Source: Mycolicibacterium grossiae
GTDB taxonomy: Bacteria; Actinomycetota; Actinomycetes; Mycobacteriales; Mycobacteriaceae
Length of the DNA: 64,000 bases
Direction: 5' to 3'
NCBI RefSeq assembly: GCF_008329645.1
Contig: NZ_CP043474.1
Coordinates: 1,798,001 to 1,862,000, forward strand
Notes under the pieces: model-generated
The model's input: only the letters and a program-made list of their open reading frames with translations
What the model was told of the DNA's origin: nothing
The model's database searches: none
In this document: positions 15,911-25,231 of the stretch, one piece after another
Numbering within the stretch: position 1 is the stretch's first letter
Layout of the letters: each line of letters starts with the position of its first letter
Translations under genes and position numbers: made by a program

Positions 15911-15954
15911 ACGATCGCCGCGCCGCGGAAACGCGGGAGCGACATTCTCGCCGG

Positions 15955-17271
15955 ATGCAGGAACTCGACCCCGCCGCGACCGCCTGGCTGCTGGCCAGCA
16001 CCGCCCTGGTGCTCCTGATGACGCCCGGCCTGGCCATCTTCTACGGCGGCATGGTCCGCACCACCGGCGTGCTCAACATGATCATGATGAGCTTCATCTC
16101 CATCCCGCTGGTCACCGTGACGTGGCTGCTGTTCGGCTACACGCTGGCCTTCGACGGCGGTGGATTCGGCGGCTTCATCGGCGGCCTTCGGCACGTCGGC
16201 ATGGCCGGCATCGCGCCGGACACCCTGCACGGCAGCGTGCCCGAGCTGCTGTTCGCCACCTTCCAGCTGACCTTCGCGATCATCACCGCCGCCCTCATCA
16301 GCGGCGCGATCGCCGACCGCGCGAAGTTCGCGGCGTGGGTGCTCTTCGTCCCCGTCTGGACCATCGCCGTGTACGCCGTCGTCGCGCACTGGGTGTGGTC
16401 ACCGAGTGGCTGGCTGTTCCGCCTCGGTGCGCTCGACTACGCGGGCGGCCTGGTGGTCGAGATCGTCTCTGGCGCATCGGCATTGGCACTCGCCCTGGTG
16501 CTCGGCCCGCGCATCGGCTTCAAGACCGACGCCATGCGCCCGCACAACCTGCCGTTCGTCCTGCTCGGCGTCGGTCTGCTGTGGTTCGGGTGGTTCGGCT
16601 TCAACGCCGGCTCCGCGCTGGCCGCCAACGGCACGGCCGCGGCGATCTTCCTCAACACCCTGGTCGCCGGGTGCCTCGGCATGCTGGGCTGGCTGACCGT
16701 CGAACAGCTGCGCGACGGCAGGCCCACCACCTTCGGTGCGGCGTCCGGCGTGGTCGCCGGTCTGGTGGCCATCACCCCGTCCTGCGGCACGGTCAACACG
16801 CTGGGCGCCGTCATCGTCGGCCTTGCCGCGGGCGTGGTCTGCTCGTTCGCGATCGGTCTGAAGTTCCGCTTCGGCTACGACGACTCCCTGGACGTCGTCG
16901 GCGTGCACTTCGTCGGCGGCGTGGTGGGCGTGCTGCTCATCGGCTTCCTCGCCACGGCGGTCATGACCGGCGGCCCGGAGGGTCTCCTCTACGGCGGCGG
17001 CTTCGGTCAACTGGGCAAGCAGGCACTCGGCGCGGTGGTGGTCGCGGCCTACGCCTTCGCCGTCTCGTTCGGGCTCGCCAAGCTCATCGACCGGCTCGTC
17101 GGGTTCCGCGTCAGCGCCGAGGACGAGACGACGGGTGTCGACTTCACCCAGCACGCCGAGACCGCATACGCCGAGGGCGTGCACGGCCATCTGTCCTCCC
17201 GGCGGCCCTCGTCGCTCGGTGATCTCGGGACGCCGCGGCCGCAGCGCCGGGAAGCCGCCGACGAGAATTGA
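15955..17271 (+). CDS. amt: Ammonium transporter
   Basis: Inner-membrane trimeric channel for ammonium uptake. Seen: 438 residues with about 11 membrane helices. Family landmarks: TPGLAIFYGGMVRTTGVLNM (about 23-42), FQLTFAIITAALISGA with the Phe-gate region, VPVWTIAVYAVVAHWVW with the first pore His region, FNAGSALAANG, and VHFVGGVVG carrying the second pore His. The cytosolic C-terminal tail runs from about 385. No glnK/glnB gene follows, unlike the amt-glnK-glnD operons, so this is a solitary amt. The upstream region has a GlnR-like operator, pointing to induction in nitrogen limitation (inference). Confidence 0.96.
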   Translation: MQELDPAATAWLLASTALVLLMTPGLAIFYGGMVRTTGVLNMIMMSFISIPLVTVTWLLFGYTLAFDGGGFGGFIGGLRHVGMAGIAPDTLHGSVPELLFATFQLTFAIITAALISGAIADRAKFAAWVLFVPVWTIAVYAVVAHWVWSPSGWLFRLGALDYAGGLVVEIVSGASALALALVLGPRIGFKTDAMRPHNLPFVLLGVGLLWFGWFGFNAGSALAANGTAAAIFLNTLVAGCLGMLGWLTVEQLRDGRPTTFGAASGVVAGLVAITPSCGTVNTLGAVIVGLAAGVVCSFAIGLKFRFGYDDSLDVVGVHFVGGVVGVLLIGFLATAVMTGGPEGLLYGGGFGQLGKQALGAVVVAAYAFAVSFGLAKLIDRLVGFRVSAEDETTGVDFTQHAETAYAEGVHGHLSSRRPSSLGDLGTPRPQRREAADEN

Positions 17272-17473
17272 CCTGGCCGCCCCGCGGCGTGCGCGGGTAG
17301 GGTCGAATCGATTCGTCGACGTGTGCCGGCCGTCACCGATCGCCCATGGTGGCTAACGGTTTCCGATGTAACGACTGCGCTGGTGACGACGATGAAACAA
17401 CTAGTCGTCAGCTCGCGTTGACTATGGTCGGGGCGGTGACGTTGACAGCGTAGCAAACTTTTTGGAGGGCCTG

Positions 17474-19225
17474 GTGGACATCGTACTTGGTGTGTCACTG
17501 ACACCTAAGACGGTGCGCATGGTGCTGGTCGAAGGAGAGAAGGGCGACGGCGCCATCGTGGACCACGACACCTTCGAGGTGTCCGGCGGCGACGGTTCAG
17601 CAACCTCGACCGCCACGGATCAGCTGGTCTCGGCAGTGCTCGGAACGCGCGAGAGCGCCGCCGAGGGCGGTCACGCCCTGAAGGCCATCGGCGTCACGTG
17701 GAGTGACCGCACCGAAGCGGCCGCGGTCCGCGACGGCCTGGCTGCGCGCGGCATCGACGACGTCATGCTCGTGTCGGAACTGCACGCGGCGGGGGCGCTG
17801 GCGCAAGCCGCCGGACGCGCGGTCGGCTACGACAGCACCGGCCTGCTCTTCCTCGACCGGGACAACGCCACCCTGTCGGTGGTGCGCAGCGACGACGGCT
17901 CGATCGTCAAGGTGCTCAGCCGCAGCCTGCACAGCACCGATGCCCTCGCCGTGCTGACCGAGATGGTCGCCGCCGTCGAGGCCCAGGGCACACCGCCGCA
18001 GGGCATGTTCGTCGTCGGCGCCGGCGTGGACATCGCGTCGGTCAAGGCGCATCTCGCCGACATGGTCAGCATGCCCGTCAACGCGCCGGAGGAGTCCGGG
18101 CTGGCCCTGGCGCGCGGCGCCGCGCTCGCGGCCGCCAACGCGCCCGCCTACGACGCGACCACCGCCGGCCTCGCCTACGCGCTCGACCCGGACGGTCCGA
18201 CGGCCGGCAACGGCTTCGATCTGGCCAGTGCCGCGACCCAGATGGCCCCCGCGGGCGGCGTCGCAGCGGTGGGAGCCGCAGCAGGAGCCGGTGCCGCCGC
18301 CGTCGGCGCCTACGAGGCCTACAGCGCGGTCGACGACGCGTACGACGTTGCGTCCGGCGACCTTGCGCCCGGCGACCTTGCGCACGACGACGTCGCGCTG
18401 GCCGCGGGTGCCGCACCGCGCGACGAGGGACGCAAGCCGTTCCTGCTGGTCGGCAGTGCTCTGACGTCGATCTTCGTGGTGGGCGTCGTGGCGCTCGTCA
18501 TCTCGCTGGCCGTGAGCATCCGCCCGACCGTCGACCAGCGGCCCGACCCCGGCCAGGCCGCCATCGTGCCGAGCCTCGCGCCGCCGCCGGCGGCCCCGCC
18601 GGTCCAGGAGGCCGCACCGCCGGCTGCCCCGGCGCCCGTCCCGGAGACCATCAAGGCCCCGGTTCCCGTCGTGCAGGAGGCGCCCGCCCCGGCCGCGCCG
18701 CCGCGGACCGTCTTCGTCGAGCCCCCTCAGGCCCCGGCGCCGGCTCCCGCCGCGCCGCCGCCCGTTCCGGAGGCACCGCCCGTCCCGGCGCCCGTCGCCC
18801 CGGTGGTGCCGGCTCCGGTGATCCTGCCGCCGCAGATCGCGGTGCCCCCGATCTGGCAGCCGCCGCAGCAGCGTCCCTGGCAGCCGCCGTGGCAGCAGTG
18901 GCCGCAGCCGCAGCGTCCGCCGCGCGACGACGACTACCCGCAGCGTCCGCCGTGGCAGTCGCCGTGGCAGCCGCCGCAGCAGAACCCGGACCCCGACCCG
19001 CCGCAATGGCAGCCGCCCTGGCAGCAGCAGCCCCAGCAGCCGCAGCGTCCCTCGCGAGGTGACGAGCCGCAGTTCCAGTGGCCTTCGCAGGGCGGTGGCA
19101 ACGGAAATGGGGGAGGCCGCGGTGAGTCCGAGGGTCCGCGTGGTGGCGGTTCGGGCGGCAACGGCGGTCCCGGTGGCGGCGGCCAGGCTCCTGGCGCCAA
19201 CTGCTTCCTGATCTTCTGCCGCTGA
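17474..19225 (+). CDS. DUF7159-type membrane protein with degenerate actin/Hsp70-like domain and Pro-rich tail
   Basis: Unknown function. Seen: 583 residues from GTG 17474, selected because GGAGG stands at 17464-17468. Residues 1-220 follow the order of an Hsp70/actin ATPase fold. GVSLTPKTVRMVLVE stands at the phosphate-1 position, LLFLDRDNATLSVV at phosphate-2, VVGAGVDIASVKAHL at the adenosine site, and ESGLALARGAALAAA at the end, as in DnaK. The catalytic Asp and Gly residues are missing, so ATPase activity is unlikely. One membrane helix lies at 321-348. A Pro/Gln/Trp-rich segment (QPPWQ repeats) follows, then a Gly-rich end closing with CFLIFCR. The N-terminal half would be cytosolic and the repeats outside. 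Confidence 0.75.
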   Translation: MDIVLGVSLTPKTVRMVLVEGEKGDGAIVDHDTFEVSGGDGSATSTATDQLVSAVLGTRESAAEGGHALKAIGVTWSDRTEAAAVRDGLAARGIDDVMLVSELHAAGALAQAAGRAVGYDSTGLLFLDRDNATLSVVRSDDGSIVKVLSRSLHSTDALAVLTEMVAAVEAQGTPPQGMFVVGAGVDIASVKAHLADMVSMPVNAPEESGLALARGAALAAANAPAYDATTAGLAYALDPDGPTAGNGFDLASAATQMAPAGGVAAVGAAAGAGAAAVGAYEAYSAVDDAYDVASGDLAPGDLAHDDVALAAGAAPRDEGRKPFLLVGSALTSIFVVGVVALVISLAVSIRPTVDQRPDPGQAAIVPSLAPPPAAPPVQEAAPPAAPAPVPETIKAPVPVVQEAPAPAAPPRTVFVEPPQAPAPAPAAPPPVPEAPPVPAPVAPVVPAPVILPPQIAVPPIWQPPQQRPWQPPWQQWPQPQRPPRDDDYPQRPPWQSPWQPPQQNPDPDPPQWQPPWQQQPQQPQRPSRGDEPQFQWPSQGGGNGNGGGRGESEGPRGGGSGGNGGPGGGGQAPGANCFLIFCR

Positions 19226-19229
19226 TCTC

Positions 19230-19259
19230 CGCTGGGTGACGACGGTTCGTCACCCAGCG
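19230..19259 (+). terminator. Hairpin terminator
   Basis: A perfect 13-base inverted repeat (19230-19242 and 19247-19259) with a CGGT loop lies four bases after the stop of the DUF7159-type gene. It separates that gene from udgA. Confidence 0.75.
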
Positions 19260-19320
19260 TTGGTCTGCCGCTCAGTGTCGCGTAGCAGCGCGCTCATCGC
19301 CGCCGCCTATCCACGGGTGT

Positions 19321-20670
19321 ATGCGATGCACAGTGTTCGGAACCGGTTACCTCGGCGCGACCCACGCCGCGGGCATGGCTGCCCTCGGCCACGAGGTGAT
19401 CGGCGTCGACACCGACCCCGGCAAGATCGCCAAGCTCGCGGCGGGTGACGTCCCGTTCTACGAGCCCGGCCTGCGGAAGATGCTGCGCGACAACCTCGAG
19501 ACGGGACGCCTGCACTTCACCACCGACTACGACGCCGCGGTCGACTTCGCCGACGTGCACTTCCTCGGCGTCGGCACCCCGCAGAGGAAGGGCGAGTACG
19601 GTGCCGACCTGCGGCACGTGCACGCCGTCATCGACACGCTGGTACCCAAGCTGCAGCGGTCCGCCGTGATCGTCGGCAAGTCGACCGTGCCCGTGGGCAC
19701 CGCCGCCGAGCTGGCCGAGCGTGCCGACCGCCTGGCGCCCGAGGGCGTCGACGTCGAGATCGCATGGAATCCGGAGTTCCTGCGCGAGGGCTACGCCGTG
19801 CACGACACGCTGCATCCGGACCGGATCGTCCTCGGCGTGGGGCGCGACTCGGTGCGCGCCGAGGCCGCCATCCGCGAGCTGTACGCCCCGCTGCTCGCCG
19901 ACGAGGTGCCGTTCCTGGTGACCGACCTGCAGACCGCGGAGCTGGTCAAGGTGTCGGCGAATGCCTTCCTGGCGACGAAGATCTCGTTCATCAACGCGAT
20001 CGCCGAGGTGTGCGAGGCGGCCGACGCCGACGTCACCCTGCTCGCGGACGCGCTGGGCTACGACCCGCGCATCGGGCGGAGGTTCCTCAACGCCGGCCTG
20101 GGTTTCGGGGGCGGCTGTCTGCCGAAGGACATCCGGGCCTTCATGGCCCGTGCCGGGGAGCTGGGGGCCAATCACGCCCTGACGTTCCTGCGCGAGGTCG
20201 ACGGCATCAACATGCGCCGCCGGACCCGCATGGTGGAGCTGGCCACCTCGGCGTGCGGCGGCTCGCTGCTCGGCGCCAACGTCGCGGTGCTCGGCGCCGC
20301 CTTCAAGCCCGAGTCCGACGACGTCCGCGACTCACCCGCGTTGAACGTCGCGGGCATGCTGCAGCTCAACGGCGCCGCGGTGAACGTCTACGACCCCAAG
20401 GCCATCGAGAACTCGCAGCGCGTGTTCCCGACGCTGAACTACTCCACCTCGGTGCTCGAGGCCTGCGACCGCGCCGACGCCGTGCTGGTGCTCACCGAGT
20501 GGCAGGAGTTCGTCGACCTCGATCCCGAGGCGCTGGCGTCGACGGTGCGGTCGAAGGTCGTCGTGGATGGGCGCAACTGCCTCGACGTCGACCGCTGGCG
20601 GCAGGCGGGCTGGCAGGTGCACGCGCTGGGCCGTCGCATCGCCGGGCGCAGCGGTGCCACCGCGTCGTAA
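19321..20670 (+). CDS. udgA: UDP-glucose 6-dehydrogenase
   Basis: Oxidises UDP-glucose to UDP-glucuronate with two NAD+, supplying uronic acid for envelope polysaccharide. Seen: 449 residues with the N-terminal NAD site VFGTGYLGATHAAG (about 5-18), GVGTPQ, GKSTVPVGT, ExNPEFLREGYAVHD, the central helix with KVSANAFLATKISFINAIAE, and GGGCLPKD with the catalytic Cys266. The C-terminal UDP-binding domain has GAAFKPESDDVRDSP. The length is standard. Orthologous in position to Rv0322, downstream of dcd. A terminator hairpin upstream suggests its own promoter. Cytosolic. Confidence 0.96.
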   Translation: MRCTVFGTGYLGATHAAGMAALGHEVIGVDTDPGKIAKLAAGDVPFYEPGLRKMLRDNLETGRLHFTTDYDAAVDFADVHFLGVGTPQRKGEYGADLRHVHAVIDTLVPKLQRSAVIVGKSTVPVGTAAELAERADRLAPEGVDVEIAWNPEFLREGYAVHDTLHPDRIVLGVGRDSVRAEAAIRELYAPLLADEVPFLVTDLQTAELVKVSANAFLATKISFINAIAEVCEAADADVTLLADALGYDPRIGRRFLNAGLGFGGGCLPKDIRAFMARAGELGANHALTFLREVDGINMRRRTRMVELATSACGGSLLGANVAVLGAAFKPESDDVRDSPALNVAGMLQLNGAAVNVYDPKAIENSQRVFPTLNYSTSVLEACDRADAVLVLTEWQEFVDLDPEALASTVRSKVVVDGRNCLDVDRWRQAGWQVHALGRRIAGRSGATAS

Positions 20671-20680
20671 CGTGGCCTAG

Positions 20681-21010
20681 GTGACGGTCTACGCACTCAA
20701 CCTGTTCGACGTCGCCGACCGCGACGAATACCTGGCCTACGCGAAGCAGTCGGTGGCCGAGGTGGCGCGCCACCACGGCCGCGTCGTGGCGCTGGGCAAG
20801 TACCTCGACACGGTCGTCGGGGAGGACGTGGCGCCGCGGCAGGTGCTGATCCTCGTCGAGTGGGACAGTCGCGAGGCGTTCGACGGTTACTGCAACGACC
20901 CGACCCTGACGGGGCTGCACGCGCACCGCGAGAACGGCACGTCGGGTTATGTATGGCAGCTGTTCGACCGGTTGGACGACCTGCGGCCCGTGCTGGGGCG
21001 CGACTCGTGA
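20681..21010 (+). CDS. DUF1330 domain protein
   Basis: Seen: 109 residues from GTG 20681, 10 bases after udgA. A single ferredoxin-like (dimeric alpha/beta barrel) domain of the DUF1330 family is present, with LNLFDVADRDEYLAYAK at the start and EWDSREAFDGYCND near residues 65-80. There is no cofactor motif. Its stop overlaps the P450 start (GTGA at 21007-21010), so the two are co-translated. A role with the P450 is suggested only by this coupling. Confidence 0.8.
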   Translation: MTVYALNLFDVADRDEYLAYAKQSVAEVARHHGRVVALGKYLDTVVGEDVAPRQVLILVEWDSREAFDGYCNDPTLTGLHAHRENGTSGYVWQLFDRLDDLRPVLGRDS

Positions 21011-22320
21011 CGGCCCGGCAGCGCCTGCACTGGTTCGCCTTGCACGGCGTCATCCGGGGCATGGCGTCCTACGGCGCCCGCCGCGGCGACGCCCAGGGGC
21101 GGCTCATCGCCGATCCCGCGGTGCGCGCGGATCCCGGTGCCTTCGCCGACGAACTGCGCGGCCGGGGGCCCCTGGTCCGCGGCCGGGCGGCGTGGCTGAC
21201 CGCCGACCATGCGGTGGCCCACCAGCTGCTGCGCTCCGACGACTTCGCGGTGACCGCCATCGGCAAGACGCTGCCGGGACCGTTGGGCTGGCTCGAGCAG
21301 CGCACCGCGGTCCAGGGCCGGCTGCACCCGCTGCTGCCGCCGTCGATGCTGTCGGTCGAGCCGCCCGAGCACACCCGCTACCGCAAGACGGTGTCGTCGG
21401 TCTTCACCACCAGAGCCGTTGCCGCACTGCGGGATCGGGTGGCGCTGGCCGCGGCCGAACTGATCGACGGTCTGGGGGACGGCGGTACCGTCGACATCGT
21501 CGAGCGGTACTGCTCGCAGCTGCCGGTCACCGTCATCGGCGACATCATCGGTGTGCCGGACGAGGACCGGTCGCGCATCCTCGAGTTCGGCGAGCTGGCC
21601 GCCCCGAGCCTCGACATCGGCCTGGCGTGGGACCAGTACCAGCGCGTCGAGGCGGGGCTGGACGGGTTCAACGCGTGGCTGACCGAGCACATCGCGCGGC
21701 TGCGTCGCACGCCCGGGGATGACCTCATGAGCCAGCTCATCGAGGCGAGCGAGGGCGGCGCGCGACTCGACGACGAGGAGCTGCTGGCGACCGCCGGGCT
21801 GGTGCTGGCCGCCGGCTTCGAGACCACGGTCAACCTGCTGGGCAACGGCATTCGCATCCTGCTCGAGCATCCCGACCAGCTGGCGCTGCTGCGGGAGCAG
21901 CCCGACCGCTGGCCTGGAGCGGTCGAGGAGATCCTGCGGCTGGAGTCGCCGGTGCAGCTGTCGGCGCGCATCGCCCAGGTCGACACCGAGGTGGCGGGCC
22001 GGACCGTGCGGCGGGGCGAACTGGTCATCCTGTACCTGGCCGGCGCCAACCGCGACCCCGCCGTGTTCGAGGACCCGCACCGCTTCGACGTCACCCGCGA
22101 GAACGCCGGCAAGCACCTGTCGTTCTCCGGCGGCAGGCACTTCTGCCTCGGCGCGGCACTGGCGCGCGCCGAGGGCGAGGTGGGGTTGCGGACCTTCTTC
22201 GAGCGCTATCCCGAGGCGAGCCTGGCCGGTGCGGGCAGCCGGCGCGACACCCGGGTGTTGCGGGGCTGGGCAACCCTGCCGATCCGCCTTGGCCAGGCCC
22301 GGTCGGCGGTACCGTCCTAG
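21007..22320 (+). CDS. Cytochrome P450
   Basis: Haem-thiolate monooxygenase of unknown substrate. Seen: 437 residues from GTG 21007. The I-helix AGFETTVNLLG has Glu-Thr in the oxygen-activation position. The ExxR motif is EEILRLESP. The haem loop FSGGRHFCLGAAL carries the axial Cys380. The substrate-recognition N-terminal half has no membrane anchor, as is usual for bacterial P450s. The GTGA overlap with the DUF1330 gene and one base of spacing to the following isomerase-fold gene suggest an operon running to rmlA. No ferredoxin gene is adjacent. It is not clearly the Rv0327c family. Confidence 0.93.
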   Translation: MTARQRLHWFALHGVIRGMASYGARRGDAQGRLIADPAVRADPGAFADELRGRGPLVRGRAAWLTADHAVAHQLLRSDDFAVTAIGKTLPGPLGWLEQRTAVQGRLHPLLPPSMLSVEPPEHTRYRKTVSSVFTTRAVAALRDRVALAAAELIDGLGDGGTVDIVERYCSQLPVTVIGDIIGVPDEDRSRILEFGELAAPSLDIGLAWDQYQRVEAGLDGFNAWLTEHIARLRRTPGDDLMSQLIEASEGGARLDDEELLATAGLVLAAGFETTVNLLGNGIRILLEHPDQLALLREQPDRWPGAVEEILRLESPVQLSARIAQVDTEVAGRTVRRGELVILYLAGANRDPAVFEDPHRFDVTRENAGKHLSFSGGRHFCLGAALARAEGEVGLRTFFERYPEASLAGAGSRRDTRVLRGWATLPIRLGQARSAVPS

Positions 22321-22321
22321 C

Positions 22322-23083
22322 GTGGACTTCCGAGCAGCCCTGATCGAGGAGACCAACGCCTTCACCGACGTGGTCCGCAGCGTGGATCCGTCGACGCTGG
22401 CCTCCACACCCGTGCCGACGTGCCCCGACTGGAACCTGAGCCAGCTCGTGAAGCACGTCGGCCGCGGAAACCGGTGGAGCGCACAGATCATCGAGGAACG
22501 CCGGTACGAGCCGCTCGATCCGCGCGAGGTGCGTGACGGCAAGCCGCCCGAGGATCCCGAGGCCGCCATCGCCTGGTTCCGGCAGGGCGCGCAACTCATC
22601 CTCGACGCGATCGACCACGTGGGCGGCGACGCGCGGGTGTGGACGTTCATCGGCGCCAAGCCCGCCGGGTGGTGGGTGCGCCGCCGGGTGCACGAGACCA
22701 CCGTGCACCGCGCCGACGCTGCCCTGGCGCTGGGCCAGCCCTTCGCGCTGTCCTCCGAGTTGGCGGCCGACGGGATCAGCGAGTGGCTCACGCTGAACGT
22801 CGCACAGGCCGACCGGCACGCGCCGCCGCTCGACCGCGGCGTCACGCTGCACCTGCACGCCACCGACGAGGGTCTCGGCCCCACGGGGGAGTGGACCATC
22901 ACCCACGACGAAGACGGGGTCAACTGGTCGCACGACCACGCCAAGGGGGAAGCGGCGCTGCGTGGCCGGTCGGTGGACCTGCTGCTGGCGGTGACCCGCC
23001 GGCGCTCGCTCGACGAGGCCGGCATCGAGGTGTACGGCGACCAGGCGGTCTGGGACGGGTGGTTGGCGCGCACGCCGTTCTGA
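22322..23083 (+). CDS. Mycothiol-dependent maleylpyruvate isomerase/DinB-fold family protein
   Basis: Seen: 253 residues from GTG 22322, directly after the P450 stop. The N-terminal four-helix metal-binding domain has the family's TCPDWNLSQLVKHVGRGN segment (first His), a middle acidic position, and VHETTVHRADA with two further His residues, together forming a likely divalent-metal site. A C-terminal SCP2-like domain (about 165-245) has LLAVTRRRSL. Known family members act with mycothiol as cofactor, e.g. maleylpyruvate isomerase. The actual reaction here is not known. Co-transcription with the P450 is likely. Confidence 0.85.
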   Translation: MDFRAALIEETNAFTDVVRSVDPSTLASTPVPTCPDWNLSQLVKHVGRGNRWSAQIIEERRYEPLDPREVRDGKPPEDPEAAIAWFRQGAQLILDAIDHVGGDARVWTFIGAKPAGWWVRRRVHETTVHRADAALALGQPFALSSELAADGISEWLTLNVAQADRHAPPLDRGVTLHLHATDEGLGPTGEWTITHDEDGVNWSHDHAKGEAALRGRSVDLLLAVTRRRSLDEAGIEVYGDQAVWDGWLARTPF

Positions 23084-23106
23084 CCGCCGGGTCCTAGGCT
23101 GCTCGC

Positions 23107-23970
23107 ATGAGGGGAATCATCCTGGCGGGGGGATCGGGTACGCGGCTGCACCCGATCACGATGGGCGTCAGCAAGCAACTGGTGCCGGTCTACGACAAAC
23201 CGATGATCTACTACCCGCTGTCCACGCTGATCCTCGCGGGCATCCGGGACATCCAGATCATCACCACACCCGACGATGCGCCGTCGTTTCGCCGATTGTT
23301 GGGCGACGGAAGCGCTTTCGGCATCGACCTGACCTACGCGGTGCAGGAGTCGCCGGACGGCCTCGCACAGGCATTCGTGATCGCCGAACGGCACATCGGG
23401 TCGGATTCGGTGGCTCTCGTGTTGGGCGACAACATCTTCTACGGTCCGGGACTCGGCACGAGCCTGCGCCGCTTCCACGACGTCGACGGCGGCGTGGTCT
23501 TCGCGTACTGGGTGGCCAACCCCGAGGCCTACGGCGTCGTGGAGTTCGATGCCGACGGCACGGCGCGCTCGCTCGAGGAGAAGCCGGCGAAGCCCACGTC
23601 GCACTACGCGGTGCCCGGCCTGTACTTCTACGACAACGACGTCGTCGAGATCGCCAAGTCGTTGCAGCCCTCGGCGCGAGGCGAATACGAGATCACCGAG
23701 ATCAACCAGCGGTACCTCGAGAGCGGGCGGCTGACGGTCGAGGTGCTGGCCCGGGGCACCGCGTGGCTCGACACCGGCACCTTCGACTCGTTGCTCGACG
23801 CTTGCGACTTCGTCCGCACCATCGAACGCCGCCAGGGACTCAAGATCAGCGTGCCTGAGGAGGTGGCGTGGCGCGTCGGGTTCATCGACGACGACCAGCT
23901 GGCGGCGCGGGCACGCGCACTGCTCAAGTCCGGGTACGGGACGTACCTGTTGGAGCTGCTGGACCGGTAG
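23107..23970 (+). CDS. rmlA: Glucose-1-phosphate thymidylyltransferase
   Basis: Makes dTDP-glucose, the first step toward dTDP-rhamnose, which mycobacteria need for the arabinogalactan linker. Seen: 287 residues, the usual length. The nucleotide loop is [14 protein letters not shown] (about 3-16). [32 protein letters not shown] (metal Asp), [20 protein letters not shown] (catalytic-site Lys and Tyr region) and GTAWLDTGT follow. The frame is complete. Its last 47 bases overlap the 3' end of the convergent YibE/F gene. Positionally it corresponds to Rv0334. Confidence 0.97.
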   Translation: MRGIILAGGSGTRLHPITMGVSKQLVPVYDKPMIYYPLSTLILAGIRDIQIITTPDDAPSFRRLLGDGSAFGIDLTYAVQESPDGLAQAFVIAERHIGSDSVALVLGDNIFYGPGLGTSLRRFHDVDGGVVFAYWVANPEAYGVVEFDADGTARSLEEKPAKPTSHYAVPGLYFYDNDVVEIAKSLQPSARGEYEITEINQRYLESGRLTVEVLARGTAWLDTGTFDSLLDACDFVRTIERRQGLKISVPEEVAWRVGFIDDDQLAARARALLKSGYGTYLLELLDR

Positions 23971-25180
23971 GGGTCGCGAGCACGGCGGCGATGGCCGTCG
24001 TCATCGGCACGCTGAGGGCCAGCGCGACACCGCCCACGGCGGACCGGGCCACCTCGATGGCGACGCTCTCGCTGGTGAGCACGTCCCCGAGAGACCGGTT
24101 GGCGACGCTGAACAACAGCAGTAGCGGCAGGGCGCTGCCGGCGTACGCCAGCACCAGCGTGTAGACCGTGCTGGCGATGTGGTCGCGGCCCACCCGCATC
24201 GCGCCGGTGAAGATCGCACCGCGGCCGGCCCCGGTCTCGGCGAGTTCGAAGGCCGTGGACGCCTGCGTGACCGTGACGTCGTTGAGCACGCCGAGCGAGC
24301 CGATGATGAACCCGGCCAGCAGCAGACCGGTGATCGACACTCCACCCAGGTAGGCGGCGACCTCGTTGTTCTGGTCCTCCGACAGTCCAGTCAGGTGCGC
24401 GAGACCGATTGCCGCCCAACTCAGCAGGGCCGCCAGCAGCAGGGAGGCCAGCGTGCCGAGCAGCGCGGCGCTGGTGCGCAGGCTGACCCCGTGGGCGAGA
24501 TAGATGACGGCGTAGAGGATGACCGACGACGCCACCAGCGCCACCGGGATCGCGGGTGCACCGTCGCGCAGCGCGGGCAGGAGGAACACGACCAGGACGG
24601 CGAACGCGACGACGATCCCGACCAGCGCACGCAGTCCCCGCCACCGGGCCACCGCGACCACCACCACGGCGAAGGCCAACGCAAGACCGGCCAGGGCCCA
24701 GCTGCGTTCGAAGTCGTAGAAGGCGTAGGACGTCGAGCCGTTCTGGTCGACCTGCCGACTCAGCCGGACGTCGTCGCCGACGTTCAGCTGCGGCTGCCCG
24801 GGCCCGCCACTGAATTCGAGCAGCGTGTTCGCCCCGTCGTTGGGGCCGGAGCCGATGCGGACGAGGGACTGGATGCACTCGCCACCACCGGCCGGTGCCA
24901 GCGTGGGGGCCGCCGTGAGCACCGCACCCACCGATGGGCTGCCGCAGGCCGCGACACCGCTCGAGAGGACCTGGCCGGCCTCGGTAGTCACCGCGCCACC
25001 GGCGGCGTTCTGGAACGGCAGCGGGATGTCGACCTTCTGCTGCGTCGGCCACAGCAGGGCGGCGCCCGCGAGGGTGGCGACGCCGATGGCGATCAGCAGC
25101 CCGACCACGACGCGCGCGGCGATCGGACCGAGCGGAGCGGGGCCGCTCGTCGAGTGCGAGTGCGAATGCGAGTGCGCCAC
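23924..25180 (-). CDS. YibE/F family membrane protein
   Basis: Multi-pass membrane protein of unknown function. Seen: 418 residues. A short N-terminal tail [10 protein letters not shown] could bind metal. One membrane helix (about 22-45) precedes an extracytoplasmic region with two Cys residues (about 78 and 102). About seven further helices carry the family's [26 protein letters not shown] and [18 protein letters not shown] motifs. The C-terminus overlaps the end of rmlA by 47 bases on the opposite strand. YibE/F proteins are often predicted transporters; no substrate is known. Alternating His-Ser at the N-terminus is unusual. Confidence 0.88.
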   Translation of the reverse strand: MAHSHSHSHSTSGPAPLGPIAARVVVGLLIAIGVATLAGAALLWPTQQKVDIPLPFQNAAGGAVTTEAGQVLSSGVAACGSPSVGAVLTAAPTLAPAGGGECIQSLVRIGSGPNDGANTLLEFSGGPGQPQLNVGDDVRLSRQVDQNGSTSYAFYDFERSWALAGLALAFAVVVVAVARWRGLRALVGIVVAFAVLVVFLLPALRDGAPAIPVALVASSVILYAVIYLAHGVSLRTSAALLGTLASLLLAALLSWAAIGLAHLTGLSEDQNNEVAAYLGGVSITGLLLAGFIIGSLGVLNDVTVTQASTAFELAETGAGRGAIFTGAMRVGRDHIASTVYTLVLAYAGSALPLLLLFSVANRSLGDVLTSESVAIEVARSAVGGVALALSVPMTTAIAAVLATPTGPAAPTGTSRTRT

Positions 25181-25231
25181 CCGGCCAGGGTAGAGGTGCA
25201 GTCTCCAGGGTCGGCTCGTGGAGCGTGCGCG

